A stretch of 59,928 bases of DNA from Nitrospira sp. CR1.2 (GCA_014055495.1 WIAG01000018.1:1-59928); one strand, 5' to 3'. Shown: positions 16,708 through 26,100, counted from the stretch's first letter. A program made the numbers and translations. Notes: generated by a model not told the origin, from the letters alone.

Positions 16708-18665
16708 TTAGATGCTCCTTCCCCGAAATTGTCATCCGTTGTACCTGAGTCACTGTTCTTATGCTCGTAGTCAGGGCTTTGTTTGCGCCACTGTCGCATA
16801 ACAATCGAATAATTTTCTTTAGCTCTTGGCACTGCCCAGCCGCCTTCGCTTTCATAACCGTCTTTCTTAACATCACCGACTAGTGTCGGTACTTGCCTAA
16901 CGACAACTCGAGGATCTCGACTGTCAGGCCATCTATTTTTCCCTGGTGGATCAATTAGAGTTCGGATTGGAAGACTGACAGCCTCCCCGACAATAATGGC
17001 TTCTCCCGTGCGAAGTATCGGAAGCATGTCGAACAAACCTTTGAGATTATCCGAAGAGGCTCCAGCCACTTGCGCACGGTCGGTGTCATTGGCAAGCCGC
17101 ATAGCGACAATAGTTCCACACTGGGACAGGATTGTAGGATCAATTTCTGAGGGACGTTGACTCACAATCATGACGCCCACACCATACTTACGTCCTTCTT
17201 TAGCAATCCGCCGCACAGCAGCTGAAGCAGGACTACCCTGCTCCTTCCCCAGATATGCATGTGCTTCTTCTAGCACCAGCATCAAAGGACGCTCCCGACC
17301 ACCTTCTGGCAACTTCCTAGCCCAAAAAATGGCGTCATACAAAGTACGTAGCAAGGCTCCTATGAGGTCGTTCAGTACTGAAGAAGGAATTCCTGATAAG
17401 TCTAGAATTGCGATAGGTGATGGGCTTCCTATCCAGTCCGCCAGGAGAACATTTAAGTCCTTGGCAACGGTGCCATCTAGTTGGGGCCGCCAGTCACCTG
17501 GGTTAAAAAGAAAGGCTAGCTGTGGGTCACGAAGTTTTGACGCGAGGACGGCTAATTGCTGCCGCATACCGAGCGGATCTGGTCCCCACTGTACGCGATC
17601 ACTCGCCGGCCCTGTGGTTTTGACTGTCCTGTACTGAGGAGGAGTGACCGTCATCGCGTCACCGATCTGGACAGGCTTCCCATCGGTGCCAAGTACATAG
17701 GCAGATTCTACTTCGTCCTGAGCCCCTCCCGGCTTTGGAATAACGGTGCGATATTCACGTTGATGGAAGTCAAACCACAGTTTATGGATGCAGAAAGGAA
17801 CAGGTGAGTCTACCGTAATGGCGTCAGGTCTCACTCCATCACGTGGTGTTTTATTTAGAGATTCGCGCTTAAGAGCCAGGACTGTATCAGCAACAGCCGC
17901 TAGCGGCTGATCCCTCAGATCTCCAAAAGCAAGCTTCACCAGTTCTTCAAAACTGAGGGCCCAGAATGGTATTTGCAGCTGCCGTTCACCTCTAGTCACA
18001 TCGGGTACAATCCTGAATACCGTTGAACGATCGGTTAGCGCATTTGAATATTCTCCATGAATATCAAGAACCACTATTCTAGCGGAAGGATATCGGGACG
18101 GGTCAGACAGTACAGCTAACAGTCCAGCAACAGTAGTTGATTTTCCCGCGCCCGTCGTCCCCACAACTGCCGAGTGGCGGGTCACAAGCTTGTTGATATT
18201 AACGAGTGCGGGAATTGACTCTGCGCTCGCCAGGTGCCCAACAGTCACAAAATCAACGGGATCACCTGGTCCGTATATCTCACGAAGATCTTCCTCAGTA
18301 ACAATGTGGACGGTATCATTGATTGTAGGATGCTGTGATACGCCTCGCTCAAATCTCCCCTCACGACCTCTCTCACCAACTAGTTGAACCTTGAGCCACT
18401 GATTGCCCCATGGCTTGGCTTCGTTTTCTGAACTTGGTGCGGCACCAGCTCCAACCTGGGAAACTATTCCAAATAACGATGTATATCCAAGCGGAATGCG
18501 GACAAAACTACCAACCTGACCGATCCGGTATGATTCACCATTAAAGAAACTCAACCCGGTCGATGTTTCATTCACTAGCGAGACACTCACCGTGGTGCCT
18601 GCAACATCCTGTACTGTTCCTATGAGGGTCGGGTCAGAACGCATCTTTAACATTCCGTTCGACAT
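16704..18665 (-). CDS. herA: HerA-like ATPase/helicase
   Basis: The 653-residue protein has the HerA layout: an N-terminal HAS-barrel-like region (about 10-130), Walker A GTTGAGKST at 169-177, the VVLDIHGEY strand, Walker B LVLEEAHAYLG near 480, and a sensor segment VGVMIVSQRPSEID. HerA forms hexamers that pump DNA with partner nucleases; beside a SIR2 gene it forms the known SIR2-HerA anti-phage complex, which degrades NAD when triggered. The first ATG (18665) overlaps the SIR2 gene by 32 bases; later ATGs at 18653 and 18644 are possible starts. The stop overlaps the KTSC start. Confidence 0.87.
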   Translation of the reverse strand: MSNGMLKMRSDPTLIGTVQDVAGTTVSVSLVNETSTGLSFFNGESYRIGQVGSFVRIPLGYTSLFGIVSQVGAGAAPSSENEAKPWGNQWLKVQLVGERGREGRFERGVSQHPTINDTVHIVTEEDLREIYGPGDPVDFVTVGHLASAESIPALVNINKLVTRHSAVVGTTGAGKSTTVAGLLAVLSDPSRYPSARIVVLDIHGEYSNALTDRSTVFRIVPDVTRGERQLQIPFWALSFEELVKLAFGDLRDQPLAAVADTVLALKRESLNKTPRDGVRPDAITVDSPVPFCIHKLWFDFHQREYRTVIPKPGGAQDEVESAYVLGTDGKPVQIGDAMTVTPPQYRTVKTTGPASDRVQWGPDPLGMRQQLAVLASKLRDPQLAFLFNPGDWRPQLDGTVAKDLNVLLADWIGSPSPIAILDLSGIPSSVLNDLIGALLRTLYDAIFWARKLPEGGRERPLMLVLEEAHAYLGKEQGSPASAAVRRIAKEGRKYGVGVMIVSQRPSEIDPTILSQCGTIVAMRLANDTDRAQVAGASSDNLKGLFDMLPILRTGEAIIVGEAVSLPIRTLIDPPGKNRWPDSRDPRVVVRQVPTLVGDVKKDGYESEGGWAVPRAKENYSIVMRQWRKQSPDYEHKNSDSGTTDDNFGEGASK

Positions 18666-19941
18666 CCCGGCTCGACAACTGGTGCGCTAGAAATTGTCCG
18701 AAAGCTGCGAAGTCTCCGAGGAGCCACTTGCACTGCTTTTCTGGCGCCGTTGTCCTGCCGTTCATCAGTCCTGTTCCTACGGCAATTGAGTAAGCTTGAT
18801 TACTATCATTGGAATCGCTATGCCAATTACGCTCTATGGTTCCGACAATACCTCCATCTGCAGCGAGTAACGTCAGGTTCGGATACCGCTTTGCGAGTTC
18901 AACTGCTTTTGGAGCATCACCCCGATCATTGAAGATCATACCGAAACATGCAGCGTTTGGATTTCCGGAAAGTCCCTGTCCTATATAGGCGTTGATATGC
19001 TCATCCCCGAAGGAGTAGCCGCAAGTCAGAAGCACGCATTGATCTGATCGTAAGAACATGCGAAGTCGATCAAGCATTGCGAAATACGGCATTTGACGAC
19101 TTTGGTCGTATTTAAGATGTGACGGGTAAATCAATAACTGCTCTCCCTTGCCCTCATCACGACTTCTGCGAATTTTCTGTCTCATGGTCATCCACCAATT
19201 GACGGAGCCATGGATTTTCCATAGTCGGGCCCATCGAGCAGGCAGGTCATCCTCTGCCATAGACTCAAGATCGAGAAATGCACTGTCAGAACCCACGAAT
19301 CCGTCAAAGTATGGAACGCGCTGCTCTTCCAGGGCTTGTTCCAGCAAAAGATCATAGTTTGTAGTGAAAATTTCAACGGGTTTATCCCGATCAATCGCCT
19401 GTATCCACTTTGCCAGAACATGATAGGGCGTATCATTTGCTGGAAGAGGGTTGCTGACAATCTTCCGTATCTGCTCACAAATAGCACGGTCAAGCTTGAT
19501 GAGGAGAGCTTCTGGGAAGCCGTCGATTTCACCTTTGCCACACAACGCTTTTAACGTTCGAATATGGCTTAGTACATCTTCGACCGTTGGTGTGAGAATA
19601 CCGCGGCCGATCACGCGCTCCCAGGCGCTCTTTGCCCCTTCTCTTAACTCAGTGTCTGCGTCAAGAGTATCCTTAACTTGCTTTGTTAGTCCTGCAATAT
19701 CGGGGATTAGTGGGTTGGCTCTTTCGCCGTCGGGCACTCTTACAGCCAGGGGACAACCTGCTCCAATAATGAAACCGACGCGCATCTTTCCAGGAGCAAG
19801 TCGCTGTAAGAGGTCTGTAGCCCTGCGATACGGGCAATGTGTGGGGCTTGCCACTGGTGATACGACGGCAGGAGTATCAGTTGACGTAGGCAGCTCCGAA
19901 GCGGTCTCGGCTAAGAGTTTTGATGGTATAACCTTGGCCAT
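18634..19941 (-). CDS. SIR2-family protein (putative NADase of a SIR2-HerA system)
   Basis: This 435-residue protein has SIR2-like NAD-binding motifs: GFIIGAGCPLAV with the GAG at 60-62, FTTNYD near 193, KIHGSVNW near 245 and GYSFGDEHIN near 315. In anti-phage SIR2 proteins this domain hydrolyses NAD and stops growth of the infected cell. The N-terminal 50 residues are low in known features. The start codon overlaps the stop of the DUF2130 gene by one base (TAATG) and the end overlaps herA, so SIR2 and HerA are made together. The known function of the pair is from related systems; here it is inferred. Confidence 0.85.
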   Translation of the reverse strand: MAKVIPSKLLAETASELPTSTDTPAVVSPVASPTHCPYRRATDLLQRLAPGKMRVGFIIGAGCPLAVRVPDGERANPLIPDIAGLTKQVKDTLDADTELREGAKSAWERVIGRGILTPTVEDVLSHIRTLKALCGKGEIDGFPEALLIKLDRAICEQIRKIVSNPLPANDTPYHVLAKWIQAIDRDKPVEIFTTNYDLLLEQALEEQRVPYFDGFVGSDSAFLDLESMAEDDLPARWARLWKIHGSVNWWMTMRQKIRRSRDEGKGEQLLIYPSHLKYDQSRQMPYFAMLDRLRMFLRSDQCVLLTCGYSFGDEHINAYIGQGLSGNPNAACFGMIFNDRGDAPKAVELAKRYPNLTLLAADGGIVGTIERNWHSDSNDSNQAYSIAVGTGLMNGRTTAPEKQCKWLLGDFAAFGQFLAHQLSSRDVERNVKDAF

Positions 19942-21224
19942 TATGCTTTACCCTCCGAATCAGTCTTCGGTGCATCGAGAAATCTCATGTCCAAGCCTGC
20001 GATTTCCTGAATCGTCTTTCCCGCTATCCCCTGCAAATCGCCGTACATGCCAGCCGTTGCCTGCATGACTCGATCAATCTGCTCTTCTCGTTTGGCCCAT
20101 TGCTTGATGATGGCCTTTTTCTCTTTATCGAGATCTTCCTGCATAGAGGAAAACGCCTCGACAATTGCCTCAACCCGATGACGGAAGCGAGGCCCAGTGA
20201 GATATTGATAGACCATTTCGGTTTTGGTCTGCTGCCCCTCGGACGCTTGACGTGCTGAGGCAACCTCGATGAGCGTGTGGCGGAGCGTCAGAGCGACTGG
20301 AAGTACGGTCTTAGTATGTGTAACCCAGACGTTCTCCACTAACCCGAATGTTTCTATTTCCTTGGGGAGGGATTGGCTGACGATCACGGCAATCTCAGCC
20401 TTGGCAGCCCGCTGGTCTTCACGAAGTTTAGCCAGCCAGCCGTCGCTCCAGTTCTTGGTCCGCTTTGATTCCCAAATGATCGTCCCGCTCGGTTGCCCGG
20501 TTGGTCCCACAACATGCTGTAACGCATCACCACCATGTTCGCCTTTGGGAACAGGTTCAATCGTGTCTCTAGGAAACTTTGCGCGTAAAAGAGCTTCCAG
20601 CTCTAATTCCTGGACTTCCCCTTGAAGCTGCTGTGAACCTTGCTCAGCCTTACGTTTCAATTCCTCGATCTGCTTCTGCATGGAAGAGATGGTTTGCTCT
20701 GCCTCCATGACCTTGAGTTTCAGTCCTTCCTCAGCTTCTTTCTTGGCCTGTTCTCGGGTAGTAGCAAGCCCGTCTTGGACGCGCCTTTCGACCGTCAGCT
20801 CAAGTTCACGCTTTGCATCGTCCAATTCTCGCTGTTTTCGAAGGAGATCGGCCTGGGCTTTCTGTGCCTCAGTCAGTTTGGCGTTCTGTTGATTAATGAC
20901 TTCTTGCAGATCAGCTAGTGCTTGCGTCTTTTGCTCAATATCCGTTTGCAGAACCAGCTTTGCCCTCTTTGCTTCCTCAACCGCGATCTTGCCACGCTCT
21001 AGCTTGACCCTCTCTGCCACCTGGTCATCGATTGTCTGCTGTGCCTTGGAAAGCGCTTCTTCTCGCTCGCGCAATGCAGCATCGCGTTTCGCCACGTCGG
21101 CATCTTTTTGGGCCAGTTGCTTCTGGTATTCGCGGCGTGTGGATTCGATCAACGGAGCTGCGAGGGACTCCGTCAGTTTGATCTCGGCCTTACAGTTGGG
21201 ACAGATGATGGTTGGTTCGCTCAT
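19941..21224 (-). CDS. DUF2130 protein: zinc-finger, coiled coil, nuclease-like domain
   Basis: The start at 21224 (MSEPTIICPNC) is chosen over 21257 because it has a purine-rich ribosome-binding site and avoids overlap with the helicase gene. The 427-residue product has a short CPNC element at the N-terminus, a long charged coiled coil (about 30-200), and a DUF2130 domain (about 205-350) with IIWESKRTKNW and GWLAKLREDQ. DUF2130 has been linked to the PD-(D/E)XK fold, and the E-S-K triad would fit such a site. It follows the SNF2 helicase by 14 bases and precedes SIR2 with a one-base overlap. Confidence 0.82.
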   Translation of the reverse strand: MSEPTIICPNCKAEIKLTESLAAPLIESTRREYQKQLAQKDADVAKRDAALREREEALSKAQQTIDDQVAERVKLERGKIAVEEAKRAKLVLQTDIEQKTQALADLQEVINQQNAKLTEAQKAQADLLRKQRELDDAKRELELTVERRVQDGLATTREQAKKEAEEGLKLKVMEAEQTISSMQKQIEELKRKAEQGSQQLQGEVQELELEALLRAKFPRDTIEPVPKGEHGGDALQHVVGPTGQPSGTIIWESKRTKNWSDGWLAKLREDQRAAKAEIAVIVSQSLPKEIETFGLVENVWVTHTKTVLPVALTLRHTLIEVASARQASEGQQTKTEMVYQYLTGPRFRHRVEAIVEAFSSMQEDLDKEKKAIIKQWAKREEQIDRVMQATAGMYGDLQGIAGKTIQEIAGLDMRFLDAPKTDSEGKA

Positions 21225-21238
21225 AGAAACCCTCGCCC

Positions 21239-24115
21239 TTACCGCACTTGCCAACAAATCGAGAAGAGCTGCTGGGAGCTTACCTTTTGTTGCAGCTTCC
21301 CCTCAATCTCGTTAATCAGCTGTTCTCGCCGTCGATCAATCTCATCTTGTGCATCGAAGAGGGCTCGTCGGCGCTTGCCCCGTTCGGCTTCGATTGCCTT
21401 GATCTGTTTTTGGCCGGCGAGCTTCTCTTCCAAGGTGAGAGCTGCAACGGCGGCCCTCCTCGCCTCCTTGATCTGCCGGTCGAATTCCTTAATCTCTCGC
21501 TCCAACCCGACCTTTAAGTCATCCGCCCAAGAATCCAGCTTGTCTACCTCGATTTCGAAAAAATCTGCGTTGCGCTTCGATATCTGGTGGCGAATGGCTT
21601 CCTGTTGTGCTTCTTTCTGTGTGCGAAGTGTCGCATCGTCAATCGCTGATGGATCAGACTGTGTGACTGTTCCTGGTAGGGAAAACAGTCGCTGGACGAC
21701 TTCTTCATCCAAGATGTCGCCCTGGGTCGTGACTCCAGTACAGATAAGATAATCCTCCGCCTGGTCCAACGCCTCGACCGTGAAGAGTGAGACATTCAAG
21801 AATCCGGACTTGCCGATGAACGGCTCCACGACACTGACTTTGCCATCATGCTTGCCATACTCGAACGTCAACGCAGCTAATTCCAGGGCCCGATCCTTCG
21901 CCTGTGCCAATATCCGCTCGGCCAGCGGATGGGCGAGTCGGTACAGATGGGCTTCTCCGGTGCGACGAGGGAGTTCGTACAGCCCCAGCGGAATGTCTCC
22001 TTCAAAGGGGCAAGATTTTAGCCTGAAGGACGAATCGGCGAGAAAGTCTGCATGGTCTCGCAGCTCAAAGCGTGTCAGCTGCATGAGGATACGTTCGTAT
22101 CGATTCAGGTACAGCCGTGAGCTCTCGTCGCTCACGCGCAGCTTCTCGCGGACTTCATCATCAAAGTGTTCGAATAGGAGCTGGCGGGCGCGAGTCATGG
22201 CTTCGTCGATCTGGCTGCCGAGTTCACTCTGCAGCTGGTCGAACGAGAATTTGATTTCTTGCGTGGTGCGGCATCGCTGGTAGATGTCGGCAATGCGCTT
22301 CTCGAAATCCACCCCGGATTCGATGGCGCCTAGCACTTCGTCGCTGGCGCCGAATACACCTTCGAACAATTGGAATTTCTCAGAGAGGAGACGAAAGACG
22401 TGCTGGTCTGCTTCGTTGTTCTGATTCAGGAAGTTCACTACTACCACGTCATGCTTCTGGCCGTAACGATGGCATCTGCCGATCCGCTGTTCGATCCGCT
22501 GAGGGTTCCAGGGAAGGTCATAATTGACCACGAGTGAGCAAAATTGAAGATTGATGCCTTCGGCTCCCGCCTCCGTGGCGATCATGATCTGGCCCTGCTC
22601 TTTGAAATAGTCCACGATCGCGGAACGCATATCGGCAGACCGAGACCCGGTCACCCGATCGGTTTCCAGATGGCGCTGCAGCCAATCTTGGTATATCTGC
22701 TTCGATTTCTCATCGTTGTTGGAACCGTTAAACAAAACGATGTGGTCTTTCCACGGGCTGTCGGCAAGCACTCGGAGCAGATACTCCTGCGTCCGTCTGG
22801 ATTCCGTAAAGATGATGGCTTTCTGTGCCGCTCCAAGTTCCGAGGCTTTACCAAAGGCCGTCCGTAACGCTGTCAGAAGGGCCTGCCCCTTGGCGTTGTG
22901 GGTAATAGAAACGGCGAGCTTACTAAATCCTTCAAGATCGTCGATCTCCTGTTGAATAGCCTTGCGATCTGCTTCGGTGAGAGGTTCAGGTTGCTCCCCG
23001 TCCTCTTCCCATTCTTCGGCAATCTCGTCGAGGGATTCGAAGTCACCCTCCAACGCTTGTTCTAGTGGGTTCGGACCCTCAGCCTGTCGAAGTCGTTCCC
23101 GCAAACGCTGGCTCATCGAGTTCAAGGCTCCGGCGATGGCGAAGGAAGACGACGCTAAGAGCTTACGGAGGACGAGGGTCATCAGGGACCGTTGACTAGC
23201 CGGCAAAGCTTGAAGATTGTCACGCCGGAGATAGTCGGACACCAGATGGTAGAGCCGATCTTCGCTCTCTGACGGCGTGAATGGCTGCACCATCGGCAGA
23301 CGCTTGGTATAGCGTACATACGGCAACACCTGCCTACGAAGCGTGCGTTTGCACATCGGCTCCAGACGTGCCTTCAGAGTATTAAAGGTCGATTGGTTGT
23401 GGAGATTCGCAAACTGTTCCTTGAAACTCTTGAGATCGCCAAAAATGCGGTCGTCCACTACACTGACGAGGCCGTACAATTCGAGCAACGAATTCTGGAG
23501 CGGTGTAGCCGTCAGGAGAAGCTTCCGTGCATCTTTGAGGGCTTGCTTCAACGTATTGGCAATGACGTTGGTCGTCTTGTACACGTTCCGCAATCGGTGA
23601 GCTTCGTCAATCACCACGAGGTCCCAGTGCATGAGACTGATCTCTGCCGCTTTTGACCTTGCGAACTGGTAGGAACAGATGACGAGGTCGCCGCATTCGA
23701 AGGGGCGAACACTTCCTTGGCGGACAGCAGCATTGTAGGACTTGGTTTCTAGGATGCGGCATGGCAGAAAGAATTTCTCCTGCAGTTCCTGATGCCACTG
23801 CTTCCGAAGATTAGACGGCGTAATGACAAGGACCCGCCGCTTCCGTTCAGCCCAGTTCTGAGAGAGCACGAGACCGGCTTCAATAGTCTTCCCGAGTCCC
23901 ACTTCGTCGGCAAGCAGCGCACCCTTTGAGAGGGGCGACCGGAAGGCAAAAAGAGCCGCTTCGATTTGATGAGGATTCAGGTCTACCTGGGCATCCACTA
24001 ACGCGCTGGCGAGCTTCTCGATGCTGTCTGACGGACAGCGTTTGGTAAGTTCGTGGGCGAAGTACTTGGCATGGTAGGGGGTGAGCATTTCAGGCCGAAG
24101 GATACCCGCTTTCAT
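21239..24115 (-). CDS. SNF2/RapA-like helicase, first gene of the defence operon
   Basis: The product (about 958 residues) is a SNF2-family superfamily 2 ATPase: DEVGLGKT Walker A near residue 70-77, VIDEAHRL box, LLTATPLQN motif III, and the late motif RIGRCHRYGQ. The C-terminal 150 residues are a charged coiled coil (EREIKEFDRQIKEARR). It resembles RapA/HepA and the DrmD-type helicases of DISARM, but no other DISARM gene is present. The ATG at 24115 has an AGGTG ribosome-binding site; a GTG at 24127 in the same frame is an alternative. As first gene it is preceded by 590 bases without a clear gene, where the operon promoter should lie. Confidence 0.85.
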   Translation of the reverse strand: MKAGILRPEMLTPYHAKYFAHELTKRCPSDSIEKLASALVDAQVDLNPHQIEAALFAFRSPLSKGALLADEVGLGKTIEAGLVLSQNWAERKRRVLVITPSNLRKQWHQELQEKFFLPCRILETKSYNAAVRQGSVRPFECGDLVICSYQFARSKAAEISLMHWDLVVIDEAHRLRNVYKTTNVIANTLKQALKDARKLLLTATPLQNSLLELYGLVSVVDDRIFGDLKSFKEQFANLHNQSTFNTLKARLEPMCKRTLRRQVLPYVRYTKRLPMVQPFTPSESEDRLYHLVSDYLRRDNLQALPASQRSLMTLVLRKLLASSSFAIAGALNSMSQRLRERLRQAEGPNPLEQALEGDFESLDEIAEEWEEDGEQPEPLTEADRKAIQQEIDDLEGFSKLAVSITHNAKGQALLTALRTAFGKASELGAAQKAIIFTESRRTQEYLLRVLADSPWKDHIVLFNGSNNDEKSKQIYQDWLQRHLETDRVTGSRSADMRSAIVDYFKEQGQIMIATEAGAEGINLQFCSLVVNYDLPWNPQRIEQRIGRCHRYGQKHDVVVVNFLNQNNEADQHVFRLLSEKFQLFEGVFGASDEVLGAIESGVDFEKRIADIYQRCRTTQEIKFSFDQLQSELGSQIDEAMTRARQLLFEHFDDEVREKLRVSDESSRLYLNRYERILMQLTRFELRDHADFLADSSFRLKSCPFEGDIPLGLYELPRRTGEAHLYRLAHPLAERILAQAKDRALELAALTFEYGKHDGKVSVVEPFIGKSGFLNVSLFTVEALDQAEDYLICTGVTTQGDILDEEVVQRLFSLPGTVTQSDPSAIDDATLRTQKEAQQEAIRHQISKRNADFFEIEVDKLDSWADDLKVGLEREIKEFDRQIKEARRAAVAALTLEEKLAGQKQIKAIEAERGKRRRALFDAQDEIDRRREQLINEIEGKLQQKVSSQQLFSICWQVR

Positions 24116-24127
24116 CAACAAAATCAC

Positions 24128-24674
24128 CTATCTGCGATGGGCACGTCACAAAAATAGTCTTACTAACACCTTCATTCTCTTGGCATTATCGTTTCCCACT
24201 TCTTGAGGCCAGCCAGACAATTTTTGGCTTTTATCTACGGTTTTTTGCCCGCCTTCTATTCCTCTTCGAATGCATAAGTCCTAACTGGAAGCATTCTGCG
24301 GACTTGGGCATGACGTCCCGCTCGCATTGGCTTTGCAATAGCGTCCTAACCGCTTTCGAGTGGACAGGAGAAATTGCTCCCAGGAATTGCCCTGCAATAG
24401 GGCCATTCGGTCCTGGCCACAATTTTTCGACCGCACTCATGTTTTTTCGGCAAAACGCATCTCCGAATCGCCTCCCTACGTAGTTCATGGCGATTGGCTC
24501 GTCGGCATGTTTTAGCGTTCAGATATCTACGCAGAGAGTTCAGAACATCACAATTCATAATGCTGGAGCGGGTTCCGTGAGCATCAAGTTGCGAGCTGTC
24601 GGAATACTCATGACTCAATCACTGCCTGATACCTCGTGAGCCCCTACGAATCTCGGTACCTTCCCGCCTGAAAC
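24128..24674. other. Long leader/intergenic region before the defence operon
   Basis: No confident gene is seen. Two overlapping minus-strand open frames (24231-24488 and 24346-24618) lack known motifs; the first contains a WPGPNGPIAGQFLG stretch and could be a small unknown protein. The region should hold the promoter of the leftward helicase-to-Res operon and mark the border with the inovirus module. No second copy of the tRNA core is visible here. Confidence 0.35.
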
Positions 24675-24714
24675 TACTGTCCCTCAGTGTCCCCTACTGT
24701 CCCCTAGTGTCCAC
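24675..24714 (+). repeat. Four iterons of about 10 bp (TACTGTCCCC type)
   Basis: The units TACTGTCCC, TCAGTGTCCCC, TACTGTCCCC and TAGTGTCCAC follow one another without gaps, with a 10- to 11-base period (one helical turn). They lie 80 bases upstream of the HTH gene and 385 bases before the replication initiator. Such arrays are either replication iterons or a repressor operator; for an inovirus the repressor or HTH protein binding site is the likelier role. Confidence 0.6.
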
Positions 24715-24793
24715 GAACGGGCTCTTTCACCACAATCGCGCCGTTGCGTATGGTCCGCTCATACGTCGTGCGCTGAACCGAAGAGGAGACGCG

Positions 24794-25102
24794 ATGAAGA
24801 AAACATGGTTGACGATCGACGAACTCGCCCTGGAACTGCAAGTGAGCGTGAAGTCCATTCGGCGTGCTTACCGGAAGGGCCAGATTCCCGTCGAACGAAT
24901 TTGTCGGTTTGTCCGCTTTGATCTCGATCGGGTGAAGGCTGCCATGCAGGGAAACGGGCAAGGACAGTCTCTTTTCGGCATCCGGGAACAGGTACAGCGC
25001 AGCGCGACCGGCGGCGACAGCCGGCGGCGCGCGCAGCGGCCCCGCCCCCGACTTGGTAAGACGGGGGCGTCTATCGCACAGAAGCCAAGGGGGAAGAAAT
25101 GA
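24794..25102 (+). CDS. HTH regulator (excisionase/MerR-like) of the inovirus module
   Basis: The 102-residue protein starts at 24794 after an AGAGGAGAC ribosome-binding site. Residues about 4-50 form an HTH_17-type fold: WLTIDELALELQVSVKSIRR, then GQIPVERICRFVRFDLDRV. The tail is basic and Arg/Gly-rich, as in DNA-binding proteins. Such genes commonly sit first in inovirus genomes and control replication or excision. Its stop overlaps the start of the initiator gene (ATGA). The iterons 80 bases upstream are its most likely target. Confidence 0.78.
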   Translation: MKKTWLTIDELALELQVSVKSIRRAYRKGQIPVERICRFVRFDLDRVKAAMQGNGQGQSLFGIREQVQRSATGGDSRRRAQRPRPRLGKTGASIAQKPRGKK

Positions 25103-26100
25103 CCGGTGTTGGAGGATTCACGCAGACCATCGATTGGCTGGCTTTCACGCTGCCAAAGGCTGAAGTGGCGGACGTAATTGCGCTGATTGGTGGCGACTGG
25201 TTCCAGAGTGAGACCGGGTTTCGCGGGTATCCCGTGGCGCAGCTTATGACAGAAGGCAAAACGGGCGTCGGGAAATTGGGGACGGGTGCTCCTCGCAATC
25301 CCAAAGAAGTGCATGTCGATCTCTCCGCTGGGATTGTCTCCCAGTGGGACGAGAGGAAGCTGAAGACGGTATTGGCCTGGATCTTCGCCCAGAAAGGCCA
25401 TGTGACGCGCATCGATGTCGCACTGGACGACCGGGAGGCCTCTGTCGCAGTGGAGACCGTCCGGCTGGCCGTGGAGGCCGGACAATTAGTGAGCCGATCG
25501 AAGCAATTCAAAGTCATCCAAGCTTCCAATCATCGTGAGGGAACCCGCACTGGGGAGACCTTGTATTTCGGCAGTCGGGAAAGCCAAAGCATGCTGCGAG
25601 TCTATGACAAACGGCTCGAACTTCAAGCCAAAGGCCGAGAGGACGCGGCCTTATACGGCGTCCGATGGGAGCTGGAATTCAAACAGGACCGGGCCCAAGC
25701 CTGTGCCAAGGCCCTGCTGACTTTGGATGCTGAAGACTGGCGGGCCTTCTTGGTCGGGGTACTGCGCTCCTATGTCGATTTTCGCGAGACGACACGAGAG
25801 GCGGAATCCTATGAGAAGTATCGAGCTCCGTTAGTGGGCTGGTGGAAAGCCCTCACAGAAGGCTTCATGCGATGCCGGCTCGTCGTCGAACGGATTCAAC
25901 AGCGGTTGGATGATGTGGCGGCCTGGCTGGCGAACGCCATCAGTCCCATGCTCGCGGTGGTGGTGGCCTGTCGTGGCGATCAGTTTCTGTTCGAGATGAT
26001 CTATGCGGGCACCAAACGATGGACGCAGAAGCACTATGCGTTGCTGAAGCAGCGAAGGAAAGGAACGCCGTATGTGCTTCATCTCAAACCTCGGACCTAA
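25099..26100 (+). CDS. Inovirus replication initiation protein (Rep_trans family)
   Basis: The 333-residue protein matches filamentous-phage and rolling-circle replication initiators of the Rep_trans family: IDWLAFTLP at the start, GYPVAQLM, VHVDLSAGIVSQW, the VTRIDVALDD strand and LRVYDKRLE with the Tyr likely to nick DNA, followed by a YGVRWELEFK strand. It nicks the double-stranded replicative form at the plus origin to start rolling-circle synthesis. It overlaps the HTH gene by four bases. A small ORF overlaps its 3' end. Confidence 0.85.
   Translation: MTGVGGFTQTIDWLAFTLPKAEVADVIALIGGDWFQSETGFRGYPVAQLMTEGKTGVGKLGTGAPRNPKEVHVDLSAGIVSQWDERKLKTVLAWIFAQKGHVTRIDVALDDREASVAVETVRLAVEAGQLVSRSKQFKVIQASNHREGTRTGETLYFGSRESQSMLRVYDKRLELQAKGREDAALYGVRWELEFKQDRAQACAKALLTLDAEDWRAFLVGVLRSYVDFRETTREAESYEKYRAPLVGWWKALTEGFMRCRLVVERIQQRLDDVAAWLANAISPMLAVVVACRGDQFLFEMIYAGTKRWTQKHYALLKQRRKGTPYVLHLKPRT

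Noticed and set aside
21239..24115. DISARM system (DrmD-like helicase)
   Set aside because: The helicase resembles DrmD, but no drmA, drmB, drmC or a DISARM-type methylase is present in the locus.
24128..24674. Second copy of the tRNA-Lys core at the inovirus left border
   Set aside because: Read through on both strands; no match longer than a few bases was seen.
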